From Arthrinium phaeospermum (Eukaryota; Ascomycota; Sordariomycetes; Amphisphaeriales; Apiosporaceae), in assembly GCA_006503535.1 (NCBI GenBank), contig QYRS01000016.1, forward strand, positions 186,001 to 250,000: 64,000 bases of DNA, written 5' to 3'. This document shows positions 1-10,012 of the stretch, in pieces. How positions within the stretch are numbered: the stretch's first letter is position 1; every line of letters starts with the position of its first letter. A program made the translations under genes and the position numbers. The notes under the pieces were generated by a model that worked only from the letters and a program-made list of their open reading frames with translations, was not told the origin of the DNA and did no database searches.

Positions 1-131
1 TCGCGCTCGGCCAGGACGGCGGCCCAGACGCAGTCGACGGCCAGGGCCTCCTTCCAGATCAGAAGGCGCAGTTCGGGGGGCAGGTGGCCGAAGAGGGCGA
101 AACACGGGGGTGTTATTTCGTTGGTAGCCAT
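1..131 (-). CDS. 2EXR-domain protein, N-terminus only (cut by window edge)
   Basis: The first 43 codons run leftwards from the ATG at 131-129 and leave the window. They read MATNEITPPCFALFGHLPPE followed by LRLLIWKEAL. The pattern of an aromatic residue, then LPPELRLLIWKEAL, is the opening of the fungal 2EXR domain (F-box-like proteins that are very numerous in Pezizomycotina, mostly of unknown function). The domain begins about 10 residues from the start, as is usual. Codon use is GC-rich like the neighbouring genes. The rest of the gene is outside the window, so integrity and length cannot be judged. The family name is from motif recognition only. Confidence 0.72.
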   Translation of the reverse strand, partial: MATNEITPPCFALFGHLPPELRLLIWKEALAVDCVWAAVLAER

Positions 132-985
132 GATGTGAATAATAATCAATTGGTTAGCAGCTGAAGCGTAACAAGTTAATGAGTGAAGGAGAAGAGAATC
201 CCGAAGCTGAGGTGGCGCGGGGTTTTAAACGGCTCAGTGGTGGGCTTGGCCTCGACTTGACCGTTTCCAGCCCGTCGGGCCAGACCCCAGGCCAGAACGC
301 AGGGTCTGAGAGCACTAATATCTGACATGCGGCACAGCTGGGGTTTAGCGGCCCCGCAGAATCCACCGGGCAGGGATGGGCCCGACCAACAAGCCCATCC
401 CAATAATGCGGCTCCACCTCTGGCCTGCGAATGACAGGCCGCCCGGGTATATTCTTGGTTCCCGCATCAGGTGAACCGACCGGGGAGCAGGTACGGGAAA
501 GTGTTGGAGGACGAACTGGGGAATTGATGGTGCTAACATGTGAAGCTCATGCGATGTTCAAGCCCACGTGAGTTGCCAACGTTGCAATGCAAAGTGCTCA
601 GGCGACAGACAGAATTGAAGAATGTCGAGATCAACCTGTTTGGGATGAAGGTCCGTGAGCGGGTCGACGATTATCACACCACGAACCAACGCACGTGGCT
701 TCCAGGGTCATATTCGTCCCTCGCCCAGTCTCCACGCGGTTGCCCTTGATCATGTGATGTAGGAAGGGAAGTTGTTATATTTCGAATGAGTGTGGTGACC
801 TAGGTACAAAATTAAAAATATCCCCCCTTTCCTTTTCCAATGATTGTCTTGAATGAGCTGTCGATCCACGTAGGACCACCAGTCCAGTTGCACAAACCAG
901 GCGGAGCCCCTTCCAGTCTCCCATCTGTTCATCTTCTCCGAGGGCGCTCGTCGGCGAGCATGCCGGCAGATGCTGCTGTCACGAC
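132..985. other. Intergenic region, no gene seen
   Basis: About 850 bp between the start of the 2EXR gene and the stop of the small secreted protein gene. Only short frames without family motifs or splice logic occur. It should contain the promoter of the leftward 2EXR gene and the 3' end of the leftward secreted-protein gene. I see no tRNA or clear repeat. Confidence 0.5.
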
Positions 986-1417
986 TTAGCAGATGTCGTT
1001 CTTGGTGAGGAAGTCGCCGAGCGCGGAAACGCAGCTGGCGCAGCCGCAGAGCTGTAGGGTTGCGGTTCCAAATGTCAACAAAGTCCGTACTGGTACGTTG
1101 GTAGGAGATCACAGTTTGATAAGACGACTCACCTTCTCGGACCCGCCCGAGACGCAGTCGACGACGGCGCCGGGGTCCGCACGGAAGATGCCGAGGGCGA
1201 TGCAGGCGGCCGAGGCCAGCACCCCGGCGCAGTTGCCGAAGCTGCAGTCGGCGTCGGCCTGGGCCGCGAAGAGGATGGCCTCCTCCACCATGGTCTCGTT
1301 GGACTTGAGCGTCATGTCGGTGTTGAAGGGGCCCATGGGGGCGGAGGCGCGGGCGACGGGGCCGGCGAGGGCGTTGCTGGCGAGCAGGGCGACGAAGGGG
1401 GCGGCGGAGAAACGCAT
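986..1417 (-). CDS. Small secreted 8-cysteine protein, resembling fungal calcium-binding protein family
   Basis: Two exons on the minus strand, 1417-1133 and 1051-986, joined across an 81-nt intron (GTGAGT...CTACAG) in phase 0, give 116 aa. Residues 1-18 are a signal peptide (MRFSAAPFVALLASNALA) followed by a short GPVARASAP spacer. The mature part has eight cysteines: DADC, GNC, SAAC, VDC, then LCGCASC and a C-terminal Cys before TAA. The last four come only after splicing, which supports the intron. The spacing and Ala/Gly-rich helices resemble the Fungal_CBP family (Histoplasma CBP1-like secreted proteins), but I hold that name loosely. It is secreted, with function unknown. The start lies in a pyrimidine/G-run leader with a TATA-like box about 160 bp upstream. 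Confidence 0.68.
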
Positions 1418-1576
1418 CTTGGAGGAGGAGATGTTCGGTTTGTTTGTGGGGTTTGTGGGGTTTGTATGATGGGGAGGAAAGAGGGCTGCTGGGTTGTACG
1501 GCTGGGCTGGTGAGACTGGCGGTGGATGATGCGGTTGAGGACAAAAGTCAGTTGGACTGGAGGCGGAGTGAAACGT

Positions 1577-1585
1577 CTTTTTATA
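1577..1585 (-). promoter_or_regulatory. TATA-like box upstream of the 8-cysteine secreted protein gene
   Basis: On the minus strand this reads TATAAAAAG, about 160 bp upstream of the ATG at 1417. Position and sequence fit a core promoter. The sequence between it and the ATG carries T/G-rich runs such as repeated TTTGTGGGG on the plus strand (CA-rich leader in the transcript). Confidence 0.35.
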
Positions 1586-3380
1586 TTGAAGGGATGTCTA
1601 TCTCAACTGTTCCTGGTTTGCCAGAACATATCGCCAGTAAGAAGCCCTGACATGCCTCATGTCGGCGTTTCTTGCCATATCTGCGCCGTACTGGCCACAC
1701 TACGTCTGGAGACGATGTTGCTTTGGACATGTCACTCCGAGTGCAGAGGGAACTTTGCGCCCCGCAATGTGGCCTGTGATGGCCACGAACAGGTAAATCT
1801 GCATTCATTTCTCGTGAAGGTATCTCGCAAGAGAAGTGGATCAGTTGTATGAGATGCTGACTGTGATGCTGGCATGAAGCCTTACTGATGGCTTTTCCAG
1901 ATGCGGAAGGCCAAGACTCAGGTCTTTCCTCTAGACGTTGATGATCATTGCCAAACCATCAGACGTAGTGTGATTTCAGATATATTCCAGCATCAGAGTA
2001 TGCATATACCATGACGGCGGGCGAGCGTCTGGCACCATCGGCGTGAAAAAGGGGGAACGCAGGATACAGCCACCAACCCCTTATTGGGGAGAGCATCACC
2101 CCTGGAGAGTCGTACATGGGCACACACTGTCTATTCGGCTACTGTATCTACACTATGAACCTACATCATTGGGAACGAGGAAACCGGATTGCTTTGAGAC
2201 GGAATTAGTTGGCGCTTGATGGTCTCGAGGATGTCGGCGCCTCATTTTGTTTTACTAGTACGAAGCTCCATGAATAGCACGTTGGATCATTGCTAGGTTT
2301 CAGCACTTCAAGGCAGAATCTTGCAATGAAAAGCTTCGTGATCAAGGGTTGACTCAGGTAATTACAAGAAGTTGAAACTCAATAGGGGGAAAAGGTCCTA
2401 ATTCTCGACAATGAACTAACTGGCTGATGCTTACCATCGACGTTTTGGATCATGCCAGAGACCCAACAGTTGCAAGCCGTACCGTACTGGCGGCAACTAT
2501 ACGGGAAACGATATCGAGGTCAATGTATGACGTGATGGTATGCAAAATAGCCGGAAGCCGGGCGTAAGGTATCCCAAGTTTAGTGACTCAGCTGTCGACA
2601 AGTCGGCAGGAGGTTCCCCGCAAAATGCATAGCATCTTAGTGCTTTACTCGAATAAGTCACCCGGTCCTCGAAGAAGGCACCTATTGGGAAGCGAACAGC
2701 CAGAATGGAGAATTGATCTACTCAACCAGAGCTTGTGTAGTGGTCACACTCGGCCGACAGGAAACGCTTTTGCTTACTCATTCTGCAGGGCCAAGTGGGG
2801 CCCTGTGCCGCAGGGAGCTTGGGAGATACAGTAAGCTGGCCCGTTTGGGACAGCTGTGCCGCATTGGGTCGTGCCGCCCTACCCGCCCGTGCCTCATGAG
2901 TGACCTCGTGTTGGAATTGCCTGCAATCACACAGTATTAACAGACACAACATCCGAGTTGCCAAGCATATGTTTGATACTATTGATTCCACGTTTGGACC
3001 AATCGCGCCCAGGACTTCTGACATGGCAACATCACCAGAACGTCTTTCTACTGCTACTGGGCAACGTTGACGATCACCTGCCTTCCTTTGATCACAGCCA
3101 AATTACTACAATCCTCAGCGTGGCCATGACTTAATCTGCGTTGAGATCGACGCGACTGCAACACCAAAGTGCCTAAATGATAGATGGGGCATGAAAAGAG
3201 AGTATGTAAGAATTGACGGTTCATCACTCGTATCGTTAGACTTGGCAATATTACAAATGAACAAGAAATACCATTCAGTCCAAATTGATCACTCCCGACT
3301 TTACTGCCACGTTACAAACTCAATCGAAGAGAAGAAACACCAGCTTTGCCGCAATATCTAGTCCGTGCCTAACAGCAAAC
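1586..3380. other. Intergenic region, no gene seen
   Basis: About 1.8 kb between two divergently transcribed small secreted protein genes. Only short frames are present, without motifs. Base composition is intermediate, lower in GC than the genes but not AT-rich like the RIP blocks. It probably holds both promoters. Nothing else can be supported. Confidence 0.5.
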
Positions 3381-3928
3381 ATGCACTTCACCACCCTGTC
3401 CGTTGCCCTCCTCTCCGCCGCCGCCACCGGCGTCCTGGCGGAAGACAACCTCCAGCAGATCGTCGAGAAGATGCCCGGCTGCGCGGTGAGCTGCTACGCC
3501 GACGCCGCCTCCAAGTCCGGCTGCGACCCCGAAGACTTCAAGTGCGTCTGCAACAGCCTGCTGCGACTGCCCGCCCGAATGGGGAATTGCCTGTCGCGCA
3601 ACGACTGCACCGACTACAGTAAGCAAACCCACGCCACCCCCGCTCTTTACCTCCCCTTTTCATACTTCGTCACGGTACAATGTAGCGATGAGCCTTGGGC
3701 TGACACGTACTTCAACGTCCCATAGATGCTTCGGATTCTCTCGGCTACATCTGCAAACGCATGGACAAGAACCCGTCCAGCACCGAGGTCTCGGCCGCGT
3801 CCAGCGTGGTGGCGCAGGCGGTCGCCACTGCGACGCCGACGGAGACGGGGGAGAGCGTCGCGGGGGCCAACGAGGTGGCGTGGGGTGGCGTGCTGGGGGC
3901 GGCGGTGGCCGTGGCGGCGATGTTGTGA
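3381..3928 (+). CDS. CFEM-domain protein, secreted, probably GPI-anchored
   Basis: Exons 3381-3618 and 3726-3928, separated by a 107-nt intron (GTAAGC...CATAG, phase 1), encode 146 aa. Residues 1-20 are a signal peptide ending VLA. The CFEM domain spans about 24-92 with exactly eight cysteines at 34, 38, 48, 55, 57, 70, 76 and 89; the eighth (LGYIC) is supplied only by exon 2, which confirms the splice. Acidic residues just before the CVC pair (EDFKCVC) sit where CFEM proteins of the haem-binding type carry the axial Asp. After a Thr/Ser-rich spacer the protein ends in a small-residue omega-site region near AGAN and a hydrophobic tail (WGGVLGAAVAVAAML), typical of GPI anchoring. CFEM proteins act at the cell wall or are secreted, in haem/iron uptake or as effectors; which applies here is unknown. 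Confidence 0.88.
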
Positions 3929-4437
3929 GGGATGGACAATCCCATCTTATACGATAGTTGTATCAAATCAACTTGCAATGAATCACGTCATATATCTACA
4001 CTCGCCGATGGGCATGTCAACTTATTTACACGGCGTAACATGCATAGATCGAATCTCCTCGCCAATGCTTGTGATACTGACGGGGTCAAACCTATCTGAA
4101 CACATCCAGGATAGGAAAAGAAAAAGCCAAACATTTCAGACGCAGGATATGAGTACATATTACATTAGCTATAGAGTTCCTCCTTTCTATTACCGTATTA
4201 GTGAAGTCGAAGCTTGGTAGTGGTTCCGCAAAGACGCCGATTGGAAATGAAAAGCTTGAAAGCGCCACATGCGTGGTTAGCGACTTGGCAAAAGCGCCTA
4301 ATGCCCCTTTCCGGTCGGTCAGTCGTGTTAGTCACTTTAGTTCCGCTCTAATGCAAGCTACTTGTCACTACTATGCACTTAGCGTTAGAAAACTTTCCAA
4401 GTCACTAGTCGGCAGCTATCAGACGGGAGGTGAGGGA
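3929..4437. other. Intergenic region between convergent genes
   Basis: About 510 bp between the stop of the CFEM gene and the stop of the leftward NACHT-like gene. It is rather AT-rich and should hold both 3' UTRs. No gene or repeat is seen. Confidence 0.5.
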
Positions 4438-5457
4438 CTAGTACCTGTTCCCCTTAAACTTCAGCTCACCCACGGTCCGCCAGGTCCGCAGCAGCGAGTC
4501 CGACGACGTCGGCTCGAGCCCGAACTCCTTCTCGGGCCGGTCCGCGTGCTTCTGGAACTTGCACGCCGCGGCCGACGTCCCCTCGGATTCTTTGGTCGAA
4601 ACCCACACGCTGTGCACCTTGGACGCGCTGCTCTCCAGCAGCGTCTTGAGGACGGGGTCGTAACCCCGCGGCGGGGCGGTCGCCTGATTGTTGTTGACGC
4701 CGTCCCGGGCGACGGGCTCGAGCCCGTCGAAGACGTAGGTGATGCGGTCGCCCGCGACCTGGACGCAGGTGCGGAGCAGGTCGAGGCCCGCGCCGAAGGT
4801 GGCCATGGTGCCGTCGAGCCGGTCGACCTGCTCGCGGAACTCGTCGGCCGTGAGCAGGCTGTTGATCCGGTGGGGCAGGGCGCTGACGACGACGCCCCGC
4901 GCCGTGGTCTCGCCGTGCGGGAAGGCCCGGACCAGCTGCCAGATGAGCGAGTACAGGAAGTCGAGCGCCTCTTTGTCCGCCTCGCTTTGTCCGTCCTTGT
5001 TGCTGTTGCCGCAGGTGGCCGGTTGCGCGCCGAAGAAGTAGCGCACGACGCGCCGCTCCGGCTTCTCGCCCTTGAGCGTCTCGGAGAACCACCAGGCGAG
5101 CTCCGTCAGCAGGGGAGTAGTATTCTCACAGCCGCAGCACTCGCCGTCCTTGCTGTTGCCTCTGCTGCCGCTGCTGCTGCTGCTCAGCACGATGCGGGAG
5201 CTGGTGTCCCTCTCGGCGAACCGCTGGATGTACTTGGCGGCCTTGGAGCCGAGGCGGAAGCCCTCGAGGCGCTTGGAGACCCCCTTGTACGGCTGCTTGA
5301 ACTTCTCGGCGTCGCGGCCCCACGACACGAGGAACTGGCGGATATGCTGCGCCTCCAGGACGAAGTCCATGCGGGTGCATCGGCCGCCCTCCTCGCACGC
5401 GGTCGCGGGCGTGATTAGGACGGCTGGGGGCGCCATGGCGACATTCTTCGAGAACAT
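4438..5457 (-). CDS. Degenerate NACHT-like NTPase without P-loop (partner A of divergent pair)
   Basis: Single exon, 339 aa from the ATG at 5457 (A at -3). The frame is open upstream to 5649, and a second ATG at 5436 is also in good context. I do not recognise a named family outright. The order of motifs resembles the N-terminal NTPase (NACHT/nephrocystin-3-like) of fungal NLRs: RRVVRYFFGAQPA (136-148) as the strand with an FF pair, ALDFLYSLIWQLVRAFP (164-180) as the typical 'LRSLLYQLL' helix, RITYVFDGLEPVA (238-250) as a Walker-B-like strand, and KVHSVWVSTKESE (280-292) at the sensor position. Where GxxGxGKS should be there is a serine run (LSSSSSGSRG, 91-100), so ATP binding by a P-loop is unlikely. 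No effector domain or C-terminal repeats are present. The neighbour at 5956 has the same motif order. A function as pseudo-NTPase, regulator or decoy is inference. Confidence 0.62.
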   Translation of the reverse strand: MFSKNVAMAPPAVLITPATACEEGGRCTRMDFVLEAQHIRQFLVSWGRDAEKFKQPYKGVSKRLEGFRLGSKAAKYIQRFAERDTSSRIVLSSSSSGSRGNSKDGECCGCENTTPLLTELAWWFSETLKGEKPERRVVRYFFGAQPATCGNSNKDGQSEADKEALDFLYSLIWQLVRAFPHGETTARGVVVSALPHRINSLLTADEFREQVDRLDGTMATFGAGLDLLRTCVQVAGDRITYVFDGLEPVARDGVNNNQATAPPRGYDPVLKTLLESSASKVHSVWVSTKESEGTSAAACKFQKHADRPEKEFGLEPTSSDSLLRTWRTVGELKFKGNRY

Positions 5458-5576
5458 CGTGTCGGTAAATAGGGGCGAAATTTTGGAGTTGTGGTATGTG
5501 CCTTCTGTATAGTTCAGGGGAAGGCTTCCTGGGTGAATGAGAGAATGATAGCTTGTTTGTGTGACAGCATACCCTA

Positions 5577-5584
5577 GTTTTATA
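5577..5584 (-). promoter_or_regulatory. TATA box for the leftward NACHT-like gene
   Basis: On the minus strand this reads TATAAAAC, about 120 bp upstream of the ATG at 5457. The spacing supports that start rather than the open but unremarkable upstream part of the frame, which would put the box inside the coding region. Confidence 0.42.
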
Positions 5585-5955
5585 TCCGGGTTGAATACAA
5601 GGAGATGCGTACGGCACGAAGGTAGATGTGAAAGAGCACTGCCGTCCAATGTGTCGAAGAGGTGGCGGCATTGTCTGCTCAGTAGACGACAAAGAATACT
5701 GAGTCAAAGAGACACTCTGAGCCCCAGGACAGCTTTAGAAGGTGAGCATTCACAGAAGCGGTAATGGGCCTAGCATAGCCCACCAAAGAATACAGCACCA
5801 TGGACAAAGAGGTGATTCATCCATAGGCCTACATATTGTACGTTACCACGAGGAAAGAGTCCATAAGCTCAAAGGTAAACACGAAGCATCTAACTATCAA
5901 TTCAAGTAGATCCAACAGCTTGCCAATTCAATCTCGTCTCACCAACACCGCCATC
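5585..5955. other. Divergent promoter region of the NACHT-like pair
   Basis: The start codons at 5457 (minus) and 5956 (plus) are 498 bp apart, so the two related genes share one intergenic control region. No obvious palindromic operator was seen by eye. The frame of the plus gene is open upstream to 5836, but the translation there has no family features. Confidence 0.45.
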
Positions 5956-6885
5956 ATGTCATCCTCAAACTCGACGAAAGCAAAACTTCAACAGGCAATC
6001 GCCCAGAACAAGTACGTCTCCGCATGGGTCGGCGTCACAGAATGCCGCGTCAGCCCCGACAGGAACGCCGGCCTCAAGAACTTGCGCGTCACCTCCGAGG
6101 CCAGCACGAAAATCCACCACTTCATGCGGGACTACTCGGCCGTGCTGGACCTGACCGCGCCCCAGAACAGCGGCATCTCCGCCCTCGCCTCGCAGATCGT
6201 GAGAGCCAAGTTGGCAGACGGCACCAAGCTGGCCTCCTTTGACTGCAGCTACTTCGCCCGGCGCCGGGAAGCCGAGAAGCGCGAGACCAGCAAGCTCGAG
6301 CGCATCACCCACAAGCTCCACCGATTCGTCAGCAGCAAGACCACGCAGTGCGAAGTGCTCGAGGTGCTGTACTCCTTCCTCTGCCAGGTGGTCGACCTGC
6401 TGCCCGAGGAAGACACCGACCGCATGGCGCCCGACGACGTCGACAAGCTCAGCACCTCGTACCGCGAAGAGGGCTGGGGCGGGTTCTCCAAGGCCTACAA
6501 AGTCCGCGTCTTCCTGCGCGAGCTCGGCAAGGTCAACGGCCGGCTCGACACGTGGCAGAACGCCATCGACGCCATGGAGGCCCTGCTGCACATCGCCGGG
6601 GACGAGTGCCAGCTGCTGGTCCTGGACCGGCGGGACCTGATCGACCTCGGCGGTGTTCGCGACAGCAGTCACGAGACCAGGGTCGGCGACTTGACCTTCG
6701 TCTTGAGCCAGACGTTCCCGCCGGCGCACCGTTTTCTGATGACGCGGGAGCATGAGAAGCCGTACCACTCGTGGTTTGAGAACCGCTTTGACGACGAGTC
6801 TAACAGTTGGCGCCCCGCGGAGCACTTTGCTTTGTGCCCTAGCCAAGAGGACTCAAGCGACAAAGGCGTGGCTTTGGAGATATAG
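5956..6885 (+). CDS. Degenerate NACHT-like NTPase without P-loop (partner B of divergent pair)
   Basis: Single exon, 309 aa, from an ATG with A at -3. The motif order matches partner A: VLDLTAPQNSGISALASQIV (63-82) occupies the Walker A position but lacks GKS/T, LASFDCSYFARRR (92-104) is the following strand, CEVLEVLYSFLCQVVDLLP (132-150) the YQLL-type helix, CQLLVLDRRDLID (218-230) a Walker-B-like strand, and AHRFLMTREHEKP (257-269) sits at the sensor/TSR position. Partner A has LLRTCVQVAGDRITYVFDG where this protein has ALLHIAGDECQLLVLDR, so the two probably come from one ancestor. No HET, patatin or repeat domain is fused. Codon use is strongly GC-rich, leaving a long open antisense frame that I do not consider real. 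The HET gene follows 350 bp downstream on the same strand. Confidence 0.62.
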   Translation: MSSSNSTKAKLQQAIAQNKYVSAWVGVTECRVSPDRNAGLKNLRVTSEASTKIHHFMRDYSAVLDLTAPQNSGISALASQIVRAKLADGTKLASFDCSYFARRREAEKRETSKLERITHKLHRFVSSKTTQCEVLEVLYSFLCQVVDLLPEEDTDRMAPDDVDKLSTSYREEGWGGFSKAYKVRVFLRELGKVNGRLDTWQNAIDAMEALLHIAGDECQLLVLDRRDLIDLGGVRDSSHETRVGDLTFVLSQTFPPAHRFLMTREHEKPYHSWFENRFDDESNSWRPAEHFALCPSQEDSSDKGVALEI

Positions 6886-7237
6886 AGTTGCTGAACATTG
6901 TGTGTGATCCCTCAGGGCCTACGTAGTGAATTTGATAATGGAGTAGTACTGAGTTTCAGAAAGAAGTAGAACAGATATAGCTCGATAATCAAAATGGCTA
7001 TTCTCTAATGGTATGACAGACAAAACTTTTGCATTCTTTCTCAGCTGATTCATATTATCAAAGTGAAATGGCGAAGTAAGAGATTCACTGGAAATGAATC
7101 TGGGACTGCACGATGACATCATGTGACTACTGAGTCGATGAGCTAAGCCCGCATACCCACCCCGCACCACTCACTTTAGCCATGCTGACATCAGGATTCA
7201 GTCGTGTTGTCAAATTCTCTACATAAATTGACGCAAG
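6886..7237. other. Intergenic region upstream of the HET gene
   Basis: About 350 bp, with the 3' end of the NACHT-like gene and the promoter of the HET gene. No TATA box stands out and no gene is seen. Confidence 0.45.
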
Positions 7238-9194
7238 ATGTTGTGCAAAGACTGCACTTGTTTCATGGAACATGGCTTTTCCCGGCTCCGCAACGGAGTC
7301 CCGAAGCGAAACATTAATCTTGCTTTGATATTAAGCAACGAATATTCATGCTTCCTGTGTCGGCTTATACTATCGAAAACAGGGCTTTTGAATGGCCTAA
7401 GAGGCCCTCTAGGCGACACCAACATCACGCTCTCCTTGTTGTCTGCAAGCGACGAGGTTGTCCTTCTAGCTATGGAAAAAGACGAGTTATATACCTCATA
7501 TCTATCTTTGAAGGTAGAGCCCTGCATGGTCCAAGGTAACTGCCGAAACGTTTCTTCGCGTCTTGTTGAAGCTGTATTTGACTGCCTGAATAGGCCTCTG
7601 CATTCCGAGCGGCAACAGCACTGGATCACCCGATGCCTTGGCCTTTGCGCGAGGCAGCTTACGGTCATGCCTGCAGAATCATGTTGGATGCCAGGCATCT
7701 ATACCCTTGGGTAAATGGTCACCAACTAGATTGGTAAAATACACGGGCTATCGCGCCAAACTAGTGGAATTTGACAACGGTCTATTTTCACCTCCAACGT
7801 ATGCGACACTCAGTCACCGCTGGGGTGGTGCCTCCGTGTTCTGTTGCACCTCGCAGAACATTGATCAAATGAGAACCGGATTTGAGACTGACGCCTTGCC
7901 GCTTACGTTTCGGCATGCGCTGCATACCATAAAAGCGCTGGGCATCGAAAATATATGGATAGATTCGCTCTGCATCATTCAAGACTCACCTGACGATTGG
8001 GACCACGAGGCGAGCAATATGACCAAGATTTACGAAAATGCGATCGTTAATCTTGCCGCGACGGCATCGGACAACAGCCACGGTGGTCTCTTTCGAAATC
8101 GAGCGGCTGCCACGATGAGCACCGGCGTCTTTCGTCCAGAGCCTGGTACCGAAGAGCTTTCGGCGGTGGATGCCGAAACGAACAGTCGGGCTTACTGGGA
8201 AGAACACCTGATCAAAGCTCCTCTCAACTCACGGGGCTGGGTTCTACAAGAGAGGCTTCTATCGCGTAGGATCATACACTTCACATCGCAGCAACTGGTC
8301 TGGACGTGTTCTGGTTGCACCGCCTGGGAGCTATTCCGACCAGTTTGGTATCACGAAATCCCAAACAAAATAACTGGTCCTGGACCCATTGGAAAGGCCA
8401 GAGGAATGTTTCAAAATTGGAACAAGATTCTAGAAATGTACTCACGCTGCCAGCTTACGTACCCGTTAGATAAGCTGATCGCTATAAATGGAGTTCTGGA
8501 GTTCATCGCCACTAACCTCCACAAACGAAACATTTATGGTCTATGGGAGAGTACGCTAGAGTCTCAGTTGTGTTGGTACGTTACCGACGCTACCAGGCCG
8601 TCCGCCTCACGTACTGATGCTGCTCCGACATGGTCATGGGGTTCTGTCCATGGGGCTAGCATCAAGTACAATCTGGTCATCCGTGAGCAGCGCAGCTCAG
8701 ATTTCATGGCCCACGTTACTCAGATAGAAGGAGTCGAACGAGCCAACAACCAAAACGAAGACCTAATCGCCAGTGACATGCCAGTTATCACCAGAAAGAA
8801 GCACCGGATCAGACTTCGCGGTATCTGCAACCCAGTTCAACTGACCAGAAAGGGATTGGTCCGTTCGAAAACCCACAAGCAATTAGTGTTTGGCGGACTG
8901 CCAGACTTCGACGACATATCTGAACTACAAGACTTGGTTGCGATATTTGTTTACAGGTGCCCCCCTGGTGAACAGAGATATGCATTCAATGCACACGGTT
9001 TGATTCTGCGACCTGTGGAAGACGATCCAGGTACCTATACAAGATGCGGAAATTTTGTGGATCTTGAGGATCGCAAGTTTGACTCACCGGAGCAAGAACA
9101 GGAATGGAACGAATACATGTCCCCTTCAGGGAAAAGCCACGTTTCTTGCATTGATTATAATGAGGAGAAAGGACACCTTATTGATATCATCTAG
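7238..9194 (+). CDS. HET-domain (heterokaryon incompatibility-type) protein, intact
   Basis: Exons 7238-7535 and 7594-9194, joined across a 58-nt intron (GTAACT...GAATAG), give 632 aa. The splice joins two frames and restores the family leader: an N-terminal C..C region (MLCKDCTC, NEYSCFLCRL), then SPDALAFARGSLRSCLQNHV (111-130, the usual 'ARxWLxxCxxxH' motif), then SPTRLVKY. The HET domain starts at TYATLSHRWGG (168-178) and continues through LPLTFRHAL, LGIENIWIDSLCIIQD (215-230), DWDHEASNMTKIYENA and GGLFRNR, with the distal hallmarks RGWVLQERLLSRRIIHF and YPLDKLIAINGVL. The protein ends after PTWSWGSVHG and a family-typical C-terminal half. HET proteins trigger programmed cell death on fusion of unlike individuals, often with NLR partners, and NACHT-like genes lie next door. 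Codon use is less GC-rich than in those neighbours. No lesion was seen. Confidence 0.9.
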
Positions 9195-10012
9195 TGTAGG
9201 TTTCTTGAAGCTGATTATCTTGTTTAACCAGTGATATTCTTTACAAGTGCCACCTTGTTAACCTCGTTTCTTTTTATATTTATTAGTCTTTTAAGTTGCT
9301 TGGGTGAAAACATATTATCTTTACGCTTGGTAGTATAAGGAATGGGCGGCATTGTCTTGAGAGATCCTAGTCGAGACATAGTTGAAGTAGCGGATCGTGT
9401 TTGTTCAATAACAGCTAGCCTAATAAGATATATTTCTTAGCTATCAATGGTCAACGGTTAGTTCATGCTCTTCGTGGGTGCTGTAGATTCCATGTCAGCT
9501 CAAGATAGTGGTAGAAGGAAGCAGCATTGTACCATTAAAGCCAATAATTATGGAAAACACGTCTTTTCATGGATGCTTCTTCAACCTGAATCCATGAATG
9601 TGGGAATAAGGTATGGGTGTCACCCGGGGAGAGGTTTTACCTAGTAGTGAGGCTACGCAAGGGATAGTTAATCAATTAAAAGCCCCGGGCAGTTGTTTGT
9701 GGCTCGGATACTAGCCGCAATTACATATTCGTAGCTAAAGGTCCAGCTCAGCTGTTTAAGAGCGGGGGAGCCATCCATTGCCCACGAACATCCCTTAGAT
9801 CCCTTGAACGGGGCGCAGTATTGCGCCACATCCCAACCATCTGGCCAACTCTTGGGATCTGGTTCGGTCTATTAACGAAGGGAAAGCATCCCTTTGCTCG
9901 CCAGGCGCCTGCTGACAGCCGATCGAAGGGCAAACGCTACTCCGTGTCTCTGAGAACCACCGGGTCGATGCAAGTTCCATCCGAAACCGCAGACTTTCTC
10001 AATATATCCAAT
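9195..10012. other. Intergenic region, no gene seen
   Basis: About 820 bp downstream of the HET gene, AT-richer than the genes but not RIP-saturated. Short frames only. It should hold the HET 3' UTR. Nothing else is supported. Confidence 0.45.

Noticed and set aside
4201..5418. 405-aa plus-strand open frame opposite the NACHT-like gene
   Set aside because: Antisense shadow of a GC-rich gene. Translation is Arg/Ala/Leu/Val-rich without motifs, whereas the minus strand has family-like motifs and a TATA box.
5965..6846. 293-aa minus-strand open frame opposite NACHT-like partner B
   Set aside because: Antisense shadow from strong third-position GC; no motif, and the plus strand shows the conserved motif order.
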